Positions 48,059 to 56,897 of a stretch of 64,000 nucleotides of DNA are shown here, in pieces (the stretch's first letter is position 1; every line of letters starts with the position of its first letter). Location: the NCBI RefSeq assembly GCF_015550425.1, contig NZ_JADNAT010000002.1:186001-250000 (forward strand), read 5' to 3'. Below the pieces are notes generated by a model. The model saw only the letters and a list, made by a program, of their open reading frames with translations, made no database searches and was not told where the DNA came from. Both the position numbers and the translations under genes were made by a program. The DNA comes from Clostridium sp. 1001275B_160808_H3 (GTDB lineage Bacteria > Bacillota > Clostridia > Clostridiales > Clostridiaceae).

Positions 48059-48607
48059 TTAAATATATTGACTACTTACAACAGCTAATAGAGTTTTAGG
48101 GTCAGTTAAAATTGTTATATCCTCTGGAATAACAATATCCTTGATTAATACTTTATCATCAGCATTCATACTAGAAACATTTATTTCAATAGATTCTGGA
48201 ATTTTTTCAACATTTCCTTGTAAATCAATAAATAAGTTATGAGTTTCTAATGTTAATCTCCTAGACTCTAGAGTTTCTTGCCCAGTAATTTTTATAGGAA
48301 TTCTCATTTTTATAACTTCATTTGGTTTAATATATTGAAAATCTACATGCAAAATTTCATGTAGATTATTTTTCTGAACATCTTTAACTACGCAATTGAA
48401 TTTTTTATTATCTAATTCAACTTCTATAATAGATCCGCTATTATTTTTTCTAAGCATTCTTCTAAGTTCTGCATTACACATTTTTATTGGAATAGTATGA
48501 TCAAGGAATTCTCCATATATTACTCCAGGAATTTGCCCAGTTTTTCTAAGTTTACTTTGATTTGTTTTTATATTTCTTTCATATACTTTAAATGCTAAAT
48601 TTGACAT
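48059..48607 (-). CDS. ctc: Ribosomal protein L25, Ctc form
   Basis: A 182-residue two-domain L25/TL5 protein that binds 5S rRNA; residues about 1-90 are the L25 domain (SKLRKTGQIPGVIYGEF, NCVVKDVQKNNL-type, DFQYI) and the rest the C-terminal beta domain. In Bacillus the homologue is a general stress protein. ATG at 48607 follows GAGG by 9 nt; an upstream ATG six codons earlier overlaps that site. A leader ORF and hairpin lie 80-190 nt upstream. Confidence 0.92.
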   Translation of the reverse strand: MSNLAFKVYERNIKTNQSKLRKTGQIPGVIYGEFLDHTIPIKMCNAELRRMLRKNNSGSIIEVELDNKKFNCVVKDVQKNNLHEILHVDFQYIKPNEVIKMRIPIKITGQETLESRRLTLETHNLFIDLQGNVEKIPESIEINVSSMNADDKVLIKDIVIPEDITILTDPKTLLAVVSSQYI

Positions 48608-48688
48608 AATAAATACCTCTTTCATTAACTTTATATAATATATCTGTTCTAATTAATAATTTATATAATTAAAAAATATAGTTGGTTT

Positions 48689-48761
48689 ATTAAGCTCTAT
48701 AAAGTTAAGGTGAAGATACTCATAATATGAGATATTTAAATAACCACACCTAGAGCTTAAT
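48689..48761 (-). promoter_or_regulatory. Structured leader RNA upstream of ctc
   Basis: On the minus-strand transcript ATTAAGCTCTA (48761-48751) pairs perfectly with TAGAGCTTAAT (48699-48689). GGTG pairs with CACC inside it, and ATATCTCAT with ATGAGTAT forms the apex. The stop codon of the leader ORF lies within the stem, so translation would open it. Confidence 0.6.
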
Positions 48762-48776
48762 TCCAAAGCCCCACAT
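48750..48776 (-). CDS. Predicted 8-residue leader peptide upstream of ctc
   Basis: Minus-strand ATG-TAG frame encoding MWGFGIKL, with a perfect AAAGGAGG (48793-48786) 9 nt before the ATG. No longer gene uses this ribosome binding site. The stop codon sits at the base of the hairpin described separately. Confidence 0.5.
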   Translation of the reverse strand: MWGFGIKL

Positions 48777-49132
48777 ATGCATCATCCTCCTTTAAGTTAT
48801 TATGATGAGTTTACTTAATAAGTTAAATAAAAGCAAAGGTAAGAAAGTAAGTCTTTGACAATAAAACATTAATATAATAAGGAAGTATTAAAGGAAAGTA
48901 TAGAATATTATGACAAGTTTATAAAAAGATAAATTTATTATTAAAGTGGGAAATATATCATAATTTTTTATATCAGAATAAAAATGATTCATTATATTAA
49001 CTACTATAGAATGTCAAATGAATGGTTAATGGGTAGTATGATAAATAATTATAAAAAAATATATATTTATTTTCATCAATTAATTCTATCTGAATAGTAT
49101 AATTAGAAAGTATTTATTTGGGAGATAGTATT

Positions 49133-49603
49133 TTGAAAATAATTAATAAAATTTTTTCTATAATAAGTAGAGGAGAAGATTATAGTGATAGTGCCATTGC
49201 ATTTGTTAATTCCGGTAGTTTTTCTAGTCCAACTAAATATTTTATATGGGTAGATACTAAAAAGTTTAAAGTCAACATATTCCAAGGATCAACAAATAAA
49301 TGGAATCTTATTCATAGCTATATATGTACTATTGGAAAAAAGGCTACTCCAACACCAAAGGGAACATTTAGTATAGGGATTAAAGGATTGTATTTTGGAG
49401 TTGAGAAAGGATATAAATGTTGGTATTATACACAGTTTAAAGGAAATTATTCATTTCACTCAATAATTTATAATTTAGATGGTAGTGTAAGAGATGGAAG
49501 GCTTGGAATGGCTTTATCAGATGGATGTGTAAGATTGGCTAAGGAAAATGCAAAATGGATATATGATAATATTCCTGAAGGGACTAAAGTTTATATTACG
49601 TAA
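49133..49603 (+). CDS. L,D-transpeptidase (YkuD domain)
   Basis: A 156-residue protein consisting mostly of a YkuD catalytic domain: YFIWVDTKKFKVNIFQG start, TPKGTFSIG, FHSIIY and active-site SDGCVRLAKENAKWIYDNIPEGT. It forms 3-3 peptidoglycan cross-links or attaches proteins to the wall. TTG at 49133 is chosen, with GGGAGAT 7 nt upstream. There is no clear signal peptide in the short N-terminus, which is odd for a wall enzyme. Confidence 0.88.
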   Translation: MKIINKIFSIISRGEDYSDSAIAFVNSGSFSSPTKYFIWVDTKKFKVNIFQGSTNKWNLIHSYICTIGKKATPTPKGTFSIGIKGLYFGVEKGYKCWYYTQFKGNYSFHSIIYNLDGSVRDGRLGMALSDGCVRLAKENAKWIYDNIPEGTKVYIT

Positions 49604-49655
49604 AATATATGGCATATGGATGGAAGATTGCAATATATAATTTAGAATGTATGAG

Positions 49656-49677
49656 GGAAACTTCGATTGAAGTTTCC
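49656..49677 (+). terminator. Weak terminator after the L,D-transpeptidase
   Basis: GGAAACTTC pairs perfectly with GAAGTTTCC; the following tract is A/T mixed. Confidence 0.5.
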
Positions 49678-49748
49678 TAAATTAAATTGCTTTTAGTGCT
49701 TTAGAATAAATTATATTAATAGAAAAAAACTTCTCAAAATGTTTATAT

Positions 49749-49782
49749 ATTATCATTGACATCGATTACTTAGTATGATAAT
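49749..49782 (+). promoter_or_regulatory. DegV promoter region with inverted repeat
   Basis: TTGACA (49756) and GATAAT (49777) with a short 15-base spacer; ATTATCAT (49749-49756) and ATGATAAT (49775-49782) form an 8-bp inverted repeat that brackets it, a possible operator. Confidence 0.35.
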
Positions 49783-49845
49783 CTGAAACAAATAGTTTTT
49801 AAAACTACATATTTTAGATTAAAATACGAAATTGGAGAAAAAAAG

Positions 49846-50697
49846 ATGATAAAAATTGTATCAGACTCATCTACACTTTATTCTATAAAAGAGGGACAAG
49901 CTAATAATATTGATATTGCACCTCTTTCAGTTAGCATTAATAACAAAACATATAGGGAGTATGAAGATATAGACACGAAAGAGTTTATTGATATTATTAA
50001 CGAAGGTCATATTCCTAAATCTTCACAGCCATCTATTGGATATGTATTGGATTTATATAGTAAATATCCAGAAGATGAAATAATAAATATTTCAATGGCA
50101 GATGGTTTATCAGGTACATATAATTCAGCATTTATGGCAAGAAATATGGATAATAATCCAGAGCGTATAGATGTAATTAACTCAAAGACTTTATGTGGAC
50201 CACATAGATATTTAGTTGACTTGGCTGTTAAGCTTGTAGAAGCTGGATACACAAGAAGTGAAATAGTAAATGAATTAAATAAATTTATTGAAACATCAAC
50301 TTCATTTTTAATTCCTCATGACTTTGACTTTTTAGTAAGAGGGGGAAGAGTGTCATCTATAGTTGGTAAGATTGGAAGTGCCATTAAATTAGTACCAGTT
50401 ATGACTCTTTCAGAGGACTGTAAATCTCTTGAAAAGTTTACTACTAAGCGTACATATAAAAAAGCAGTTAAAAAGATAACTGAAGTATTTTTAGAGAAAA
50501 ATATTGATTTTAATTATAAGATTTATATTTCTCATGCTTGCAAAGAAGATTTAGCAAACGAGACTAAAGAAATTATATTAGAAGACATTAAAGATGCAGA
50601 TATAGAAATTAAGTTGTTAAGTCCTGCATTTACTACTCAAGGTGGACCAGGATGTGTTGCGATACAAGTAATAAAAAAACATGATTTATTAAAATAA
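49846..50697 (+). CDS. DegV-family fatty-acid-binding protein
   Basis: A 283-residue protein of the DegV/FakB family, which binds a fatty acid for phosphorylation by FakA. N-terminal KIVSDSSTLYS, YREYEDIDTKEFIDII, KSSQPSIG, SMADGLSGTYNSA, LVRGGRVSSIVGKIGSAIKLVP-type core and C-terminal GPGCVAIQVI are typical. TTGGAGAA precedes the start. Likely operon with the DUF1836 gene 22 nt downstream. Confidence 0.93.
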   Translation: MIKIVSDSSTLYSIKEGQANNIDIAPLSVSINNKTYREYEDIDTKEFIDIINEGHIPKSSQPSIGYVLDLYSKYPEDEIINISMADGLSGTYNSAFMARNMDNNPERIDVINSKTLCGPHRYLVDLAVKLVEAGYTRSEIVNELNKFIETSTSFLIPHDFDFLVRGGRVSSIVGKIGSAIKLVPVMTLSEDCKSLEKFTTKRTYKKAVKKITEVFLEKNIDFNYKIYISHACKEDLANETKEIILEDIKDADIEIKLLSPAFTTQGGPGCVAIQVIKKHDLLK

Positions 50698-50719
50698 TTA
50701 TAAAAATAGGAGAGGCAGT

Positions 50720-51250
50720 ATGGGTAAAGGGAATAAGTGTGGAGTTCATAGAAATATTTTAGAGTTTCATTGCCCAAGGTTTAATGAACTGCCAAAAGTT
50801 TCTTTATATAAGGACCAAGTCATTGTATATATAGAAGATGTATTAAAAGAAATAAATATTAATAATGAAGAAAAATTATTAACACCTACGATGCTTAATA
50901 ATTATGTGAAACAAAAGGTAGTTTATCCTCCAAAAGATAAAAGATATGATGAAAAACATTTAGCTTACTTAATTATAGTTTGCACATTAAAGCAAGTATT
51001 TACATTACAAGAAATATGTTATTTAATTACAAAGCAAATAGATACTTGCCCTATAGAGGAGGCGTATGACTTTTTTTGTGTAGAACTTGAAAAGGCGCTA
51101 AAATCAGTATTTACTACAAGAGATTTTTCAGAGCCAAGTTCAGCAAGGAAAGTTACAATTGAATCTGAGATAGTAAGATCAATGGTAATGGCTTTTGCTA
51201 ATAAGATATATATACAAAAGTATATTAAACATGAAGTAAAAGATAAATAG
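50720..51250 (+). CDS. DUF1836 domain protein
   Basis: A 176-residue protein of the DUF1836 family, with a MerR-like helix-turn-helix region (TPTMLNNYVKQKVVYPPKDKRYDEKHLAYL; key TPTMLNNYVK and RYDEKHLA) at about residues 55-85. Probably a transcriptional regulator; target unknown. TAGGAGAGG precedes the start, 22 nt after the DegV gene. Confidence 0.85.
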   Translation: MGKGNKCGVHRNILEFHCPRFNELPKVSLYKDQVIVYIEDVLKEININNEEKLLTPTMLNNYVKQKVVYPPKDKRYDEKHLAYLIIVCTLKQVFTLQEICYLITKQIDTCPIEEAYDFFCVELEKALKSVFTTRDFSEPSSARKVTIESEIVRSMVMAFANKIYIQKYIKHEVKDK

Positions 51251-51272
51251 AATTTAATAAAAATGATTTAAA

Positions 51273-51328
51273 GGTACAGTATTAATTTATATAATTAAAT
51301 TGATTATATAAATTGATACTGTGCTTTT
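51273..51328 (+). terminator. Terminator of the DegV-DUF1836 operon
   Basis: A long stem, GTACAGTAT-AATTTATATAA with TTATATAAATT-ATACTGTGC, followed by TTTTAT. Confidence 0.85.
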
Positions 51329-51385
51329 ATAATATAAACAATATATAAGATGTTACTGCAAATATTATTTGATTTTTAAATAGTA

Positions 51386-51430
51386 TTGAACATGATTAAT
51401 ATTTATGATATTTTTAAGTAAACGTTATAA
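51386..51430 (+). promoter_or_regulatory. Alpha-galactosidase promoter with cre-like site
   Basis: TTGAAC (51386), 17-base spacer, TATTTT (51409), then AAGTAAACGTTATAA (51416-51430), an imperfect catabolite-responsive element, just after the -10 box. CcpA repression in glucose is a reasonable inference. Confidence 0.4.
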
Positions 51431-51473
51431 TTAAGTTGAAAGTAAATTTATATTATATATGGAGGTATAGAAT

Positions 51474-53666
51474 ATGGGTATTAGATTTATAGAAAAGTAT
51501 AATGTATTTAAGCTTGACTCAAAAGATACATCGTATATTATTTCTATTGTAGATGAAGAAAAATTTTTAGGACATGTTTATTTTGGTAAAAAAGTAATTG
51601 ATGAAGATATAAACTATTTGATGAGGATTGAAGAGCCACCATATATTCCATCTAAAAATAATAGAGATAGAGTATCCTTTTATGATAGTTTCCCTTTTGA
51701 ATACTCAACTCATGGAATCGGAGACTTTAGAGAATCATCAATAAGGGTTAAGGATAAGAATGGACATTCAGAAGTAAAGCTTGAATATAAATCACATGAA
51801 ATTTATAAAGGGAAAAGAGAGCTTAAAGGGTTACCTGCTACATTTGGAAATGAAAATGAGTGTACAAGCCTTGAAATAACTTGTGTAGATACATATTTAG
51901 ATTTACAAGTTGTACTTGTTTATACTACTTTTGAGAATTTAGATGTTATTACAAGAAGTGTAAAAGTTAAAAACCTAAGTGAAGGTGAAATTAATTTAAC
52001 AAAGGTATTATCTACCTGCATTGATTTTGATGGTATGGATTATGATATGATATCACTTCATGGATCTTGGGCTAGAGAAAGGCATGTACAAAGAAAGAAA
52101 ATTGGTTATGGAAAACAAGTTGTATCAACTATAAGAGGAGAATCAAGTCATCAAGATAATCCATTTATAGCATTATTAGATAGCAAAGCAACAGATGATT
52201 ATGGAAATGTATATGGATTTAATTTTGTTTATTCAGGAAATTTCTTTTCACAAATTGAAGGATGCCAATTTAATACAACTAGAGTTGTAATGGGAATAAA
52301 TCCAGAAGGTTTTAATTGGATATTAAATAAGAATGAAGAATTTACAGCACCTGAAGTAGTTATGGTTTATTCAAATGAAGGTATAGGAAAGATGACAAGA
52401 ACCTTCCATGATCTATATAGGAATCATTTAATAAGAGGCGAATATAAAGATAAAAAGCGCCCAATATTAATAAACAATTGGGAAGCAACTTATTTTGATT
52501 TTAATACAGAAAAACTGTTATCTATTGCAAAAGAAGCATCTAAGTTAGGAATAGAAATGCTTGTTATGGATGACGGCTGGTTTGGGAAGCGTAATGCTGA
52601 TAATTCATCATTAGGAGATTGGTTTGTAAATGAAAACAAAATAAATGGCGGGCTTAAAAATTTAGTTGATGAAGTGAACAAACTTGGTATGGAGTTTGGA
52701 ATATGGGTTGAACCAGAAATGATATCAGGAGACTCAGAGCTATTTAGAAAACATCCAGATTGGTGTATTAAGATACCAGGTCGTGAGCCTGCATTATGTA
52801 GGGAACAATATGTATTAGATTTATCAAGAAAAGAAATAGTAGATTATATATATAATAGTATAAAAGAAGTTTTATCTAGTGCAAATATAACTTATGTGAA
52901 ATGGGATATGAATAGGCAACTAACAGACTTGGGAAGCCTTGGATTAAAGTCAGAAAACCAAGGAGAATTATTCCATAGATATGTTTTGGCAGTATATGAT
53001 ATGATGGATAGATTAACTAAAGATTTTCCACATATTTTATTAGAAAACTGTTCTGGTGGAGGGGCAAGGTTTGATCCTGGAATGCTTTATTATAGTCCTC
53101 AAATTTGGTGTTCAGATGATACTGATGCAATTGAAAGATTGAAAATACAAGAGGGAACAGCTATGGTATATCCACTTTCAGCTATAGGTGCGCATGTTAG
53201 TGATTGTCCAAATCATACAGTTGGAAGAACTACACCTTTTGAAACTAGAGGCTATGTAGCTTTGGCTGGTACTTTTGGATACGAGCTTGATGTAACAAGA
53301 ATCCCACAAGAAGATAGAGATATGATCCCAAAACAAATAGAAATGTATCACAAGTATAATGACTTAGTAAGAACTGGTGACTATTATAGAATAGAAAACT
53401 TTTCTGAAAATAATTCTTTTGATTCTTGGTCAGTAGTTTCTAAAGATAAGAGTGAAGTTTTAGTAACTTGTGTGCAAGTTTTTGGAAGACCAAATTACCA
53501 TAGCAGAAGAATAAAATTAAAAGGATTACTAGAAGATAGATTCTATAAAAGTGAAGAAACTGGAAAAATTATTTCTGGTGGAGCATTAATGAATGCTGGA
53601 ATTAATTTAACTAATTTACATGGAGATTTCAAAGGTAAATTAATTCATTTAAAACTTGTAAAGTAG
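51474..53666 (+). CDS. Alpha-galactosidase, GH36
   Basis: A 730-residue cytosolic retaining alpha-galactosidase acting on melibiose/raffinose-type sugars. Beta-sandwich N-terminal domain, then the barrel: NNWEATYFDFN, LVMDDGWFGKRN, nucleophile Asp478 in YVKWDMNRQ, ENCSGGGARFDPGML, acid/base Asp548 in WCSDDTDA. Length and order match the tetrameric GH36 group (AgaA, RafA). ATG with ATGGAGG upstream. No transporter adjoins it; the convergent histidine kinase may sense a related sugar. Confidence 0.96.
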   Translation: MGIRFIEKYNVFKLDSKDTSYIISIVDEEKFLGHVYFGKKVIDEDINYLMRIEEPPYIPSKNNRDRVSFYDSFPFEYSTHGIGDFRESSIRVKDKNGHSEVKLEYKSHEIYKGKRELKGLPATFGNENECTSLEITCVDTYLDLQVVLVYTTFENLDVITRSVKVKNLSEGEINLTKVLSTCIDFDGMDYDMISLHGSWARERHVQRKKIGYGKQVVSTIRGESSHQDNPFIALLDSKATDDYGNVYGFNFVYSGNFFSQIEGCQFNTTRVVMGINPEGFNWILNKNEEFTAPEVVMVYSNEGIGKMTRTFHDLYRNHLIRGEYKDKKRPILINNWEATYFDFNTEKLLSIAKEASKLGIEMLVMDDGWFGKRNADNSSLGDWFVNENKINGGLKNLVDEVNKLGMEFGIWVEPEMISGDSELFRKHPDWCIKIPGREPALCREQYVLDLSRKEIVDYIYNSIKEVLSSANITYVKWDMNRQLTDLGSLGLKSENQGELFHRYVLAVYDMMDRLTKDFPHILLENCSGGGARFDPGMLYYSPQIWCSDDTDAIERLKIQEGTAMVYPLSAIGAHVSDCPNHTVGRTTPFETRGYVALAGTFGYELDVTRIPQEDRDMIPKQIEMYHKYNDLVRTGDYYRIENFSENNSFDSWSVVSKDKSEVLVTCVQVFGRPNYHSRRIKLKGLLEDRFYKSEETGKIISGGALMNAGINLTNLHGDFKGKLIHLKLVK

Positions 53667-53697
53667 TGAAAATATAGTATATAAGTTAACTATAATA

Positions 53698-53741
53698 AAT
53701 TCCACAGTGTAAAAATAAGATGTTTATACTGTGGAATTTTT
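53698..53741. terminator. Terminator between alpha-galactosidase and the histidine kinase
   Basis: AAATTCCACAGT-TAAA pairs with TTTA-ACTGTGGAATTT, T-run on both strands. Confidence 0.88.
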
Positions 53742-53743
53742 AT

Positions 53744-55510
53744 TTATTTTATTATATAAGGTAATGTTAGTACCATTGAGGTACCCTTGCCATATACGCT
53801 AAATATTTCAAGTCCGTAGTCTTTCCCATAATTAAGTTTTAGTCTACGATTTATATTTCTTAATGCTATGCTACTGAATTTATTATTTTTATCATTAATA
53901 TAATCATTTAAATCCTTCAAATTTTCATCTTCAATGCCTATGCCATTATCAGATATTGTTAATAATAAATTATTATCTATATGATGACCTTGAATTATTA
54001 TTTTCCCATTACTATCACATTTACTTAATCCGTGGTAAATAGCATTTTCAATTAGTGGTTGAATTATCATCTTAATTATTTCACAATTGAGTAATTCTTC
54101 GGGGATAATATTTTCTATTGTAAAAAGCTGATCAAATCTTATTTTTTGTAAGTAAATATAATTATCTATTATTTCCATTTCTTGATTTAGCTTTACTGTA
54201 TTAATTTTTCTATTCATGCTATATCTTATTATTGAACCAAAGTATTCTGCCATAGTTGAGGTTTCTAAATCATCATTAATTTCCGCCATCATATGAATTG
54301 ATTCTAAAGTGTTATATATAAAATGAGGATTGATTTGATTTTGAAGCTGGCGAAGCTCTAATTCCTTTTGCTCTATTTGATTCTTATAGTTTATATTTAT
54401 TAAACTATTAATACGACCTTTCATGTCATTATACGAATTAACAAGTTTACCAATCTCATCATCTTTATCATATCTAAAGTTTTTATTTAAATTATTTTCT
54501 ATAGAGTTTGAAGACATATTGTTTATAAGATACTGTATTGGATTAAAAATTCTTTTTGTAAAGAATAGATACAGTATTATTGATGAAATTAGAAAAAATA
54601 GTATGTTAGTAATTAAAAAGATAATGTATAAATTATCTAGTTTAAATGCATCTTTCTTTGGTATTTTATTAATTACTATCCAATTTGAAATATTAACTGG
54701 ATTAGAACAAATAACATAAGGTGCATCTTCATATATATAATTTATTGACGGCTCAGAACTATTAAAATTTACTTTGTCAAAATAGTTGAATTCTGATTCT
54801 TCTTTATTTGTTGATAGAATTAAATCACCACTAGAACTATAAATTGAGATAGCTTCATTATTAAATGGTAAATCATAGTTTAATATATTATTAAACTCTT
54901 CAGTTGATAAAGTAACTAAAAGCATCCCTGTAATTTGGTTTGTATTAATATCTATTATTTTTCGTGTAAGAAGTATAAGATTTTTACCTTTTGAATAGTC
55001 TATATCGAAAATACTACTAGAATTAATATTTGCAAAAATTGAAGTAGCAGAAGATGAACTTAAACTTTCTTGAAACCAATTTTCATTAAGTGGATTTATA
55101 AGTTTATAGTGAGAACTGTTTCTGCTTGCAAATGCACCCATGCCTTTTAAATCATAAATATAAGCTCCACTTATATAATTATTTTGAATTAGCATCATTT
55201 CACAAAGATATTTTAAGTAGTTATAATGTGATATTTGAAAATTTTCAGTATCTCTCAATGTCTGATGCAACGTACTTATTTCTGGTATAAGTAAAGGATA
55301 TTTAGAAACATCAGAAATAGTGTTTATTTTTTCTTCTATTTGGTTACTAAAGCTAATATTGAAGTTTTTTATTAATTTTTCAGTTTTGTTAAATTCATAC
55401 TTTGAATAAGAATATAAATTAAAAGTAGTAACAAGTAAAAAGATTAAATAAAGACAAGTAAAAATAATTAGAGTTAACTTTTTTATAGATAAATTTTTAT
55501 AAGAAAACAT
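53744..55510 (-). CDS. YesM-type sensor histidine kinase
   Basis: A 588-residue membrane kinase: first helix about residues 13-32, extracellular sensor domain to about 290, second helix (NLYIIFLITNILFFLISS), HAMP (RIFNPIQYLINNM), His_kinase domain with the phospho-acceptor in NQINPHFIYNTLESIHMM, and HATPase with NAIYHGLS and TISDNGIGI. It would phosphorylate the divergent YesN-type regulator. AGGTG precedes the ATG. Ligand is likely a sugar. Confidence 0.93.
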   Translation of the reverse strand: MFSYKNLSIKKLTLIIFTCLYLIFLLVTTFNLYSYSKYEFNKTEKLIKNFNISFSNQIEEKINTISDVSKYPLLIPEISTLHQTLRDTENFQISHYNYLKYLCEMMLIQNNYISGAYIYDLKGMGAFASRNSSHYKLINPLNENWFQESLSSSSATSIFANINSSSIFDIDYSKGKNLILLTRKIIDINTNQITGMLLVTLSTEEFNNILNYDLPFNNEAISIYSSSGDLILSTNKEESEFNYFDKVNFNSSEPSINYIYEDAPYVICSNPVNISNWIVINKIPKKDAFKLDNLYIIFLITNILFFLISSIILYLFFTKRIFNPIQYLINNMSSNSIENNLNKNFRYDKDDEIGKLVNSYNDMKGRINSLININYKNQIEQKELELRQLQNQINPHFIYNTLESIHMMAEINDDLETSTMAEYFGSIIRYSMNRKINTVKLNQEMEIIDNYIYLQKIRFDQLFTIENIIPEELLNCEIIKMIIQPLIENAIYHGLSKCDSNGKIIIQGHHIDNNLLLTISDNGIGIEDENLKDLNDYINDKNNKFSSIALRNINRRLKLNYGKDYGLEIFSVYGKGTSMVLTLPYIIK

Positions 55511-55639
55511 AATTTACACCTAACTTCTTTAAAAAGTATATATTTTATTTTATTAAAGTATAATTCTTCTAAAATGTAAACATTTAATATATAATAAATA
55601 TATAATGAACTGAAAAAATATTCAATAGTAGGTGTAAAG

Positions 55640-56866
55640 ATGAAGATATTGATAGTAGATGATGATAAAATTATTAGATTAGGATTAAAGAAAATAATTA
55701 ATAGGCTATTTCCAGAGTATGAAGTTTTATCAGAATTTCAGAATGGATTAGTAGCATTCGAATATCTAAGAAATAATAAAATAGATTTAGTTATAACTGA
55801 TATAAAAATGCCTATAATGACTGGAAGTGAGTTAATAGAAAAATCAGTAAGAGAGATAGACAATCCTCCATTATTTATTGTGCTAAGTGGATATGATGAA
55901 TTTACTTATGTAAGAGATACTATGAAATTTGGAGCGTTTAATTACTTATTAAAGCCTATTAAACAAGATGAATTAAAAAAAGTAATCTCTGAAGCAGAAG
56001 TTAAAATTAAAGAGAATACAAAGCAAGATAATATATTTAATAAATCAATAGAGATATTAAAAAAAGATTTTTTTAGACATATATTATTTTCAAATTCTGA
56101 ATGGAATTATAGAAGCGATAAGTCCTTTTTAGAAGATATACAGCTTAATGAAAATTATATGTACAAGCTTATTATAGTCGAGAATGCAAAAAAACAAAAA
56201 GAATTATTGAAAAAATATATAAAAAATATTGTTACTAGATGTATCTATATTGAATATATATATTTTAATTTTGAAGGAAACTCATATATAGTGTTTTATT
56301 TAGATATCACTAAAAGTGCTTTTGATGAAGGAGTAAACAATTACATTGAAAATGAGGTGAAAATATTTGTAGAGAAAAATATAAATGTCTATATAATGGA
56401 GCAAACTGATGAATTATATAAGTTAAAGGACCAATCAATAAGGTTTAGAAAAATTAGAAATACAATATATTATGAAAGTAAAGCAAGAAAATATTTATTA
56501 AAATTATCAGATGAAAATAAAGTTATTGAAGAAGAGAGTAATATTAATACAAATTTAACTGTTATAAAACTTGCTAAGCAATACATAATAAATAATTTTA
56601 ATAAAAATATATCTCTTAAGGAGGTAGCAGATGAGGTTTTTTTAAGCCAAAATTATCTATCTGAATTATTTAAAAAAGAAGTTGGAGAAGGATTTTATGA
56701 ATTTTTAACTGAATACAGGATAAAGATTGCAAAAGAATTATTGGTAACAACAAATTTAAAAGTTTATGAGATAGCAGTAAGGGTAGGGTATAATGATGCA
56801 ATAACTTTTGGAAGGGCTTTTAAAAAAGTAACAGGATATACACCAAATAGCTTTAGAAATAATTAG
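55640..56866 (+). CDS. YesN/AraC-type response regulator
   Basis: A 408-residue regulator: receiver domain with Asp9-Asp10 acid pocket (VDDDK), phospho-acceptor Asp54 in VITDIKMP and Lys in LLKPIKQDE; a central linker; and two AraC helix-turn-helices at the C-terminus (NISLKEVADEVFLSQNYLSELFKKE and VYEIAVRVGYNDAITFGRAFKK; quoted in part). AGGTG precedes the start, 129 nt from the divergent kinase. It probably activates carbohydrate genes. Confidence 0.93.
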   Translation: MKILIVDDDKIIRLGLKKIINRLFPEYEVLSEFQNGLVAFEYLRNNKIDLVITDIKMPIMTGSELIEKSVREIDNPPLFIVLSGYDEFTYVRDTMKFGAFNYLLKPIKQDELKKVISEAEVKIKENTKQDNIFNKSIEILKKDFFRHILFSNSEWNYRSDKSFLEDIQLNENYMYKLIIVENAKKQKELLKKYIKNIVTRCIYIEYIYFNFEGNSYIVFYLDITKSAFDEGVNNYIENEVKIFVEKNINVYIMEQTDELYKLKDQSIRFRKIRNTIYYESKARKYLLKLSDENKVIEEESNINTNLTVIKLAKQYIINNFNKNISLKEVADEVFLSQNYLSELFKKEVGEGFYEFLTEYRIKIAKELLVTTNLKVYEIAVRVGYNDAITFGRAFKKVTGYTPNSFRNN

Positions 56867-56897
56867 AATCCATTATTTTATGAAAGAGGTTAGGTCA

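Noticed and set aside
54423..54719. Plus-strand open frame inside the histidine kinase gene
   Set aside because: Antisense to a complete kinase with all expected motifs; no ribosome binding site.
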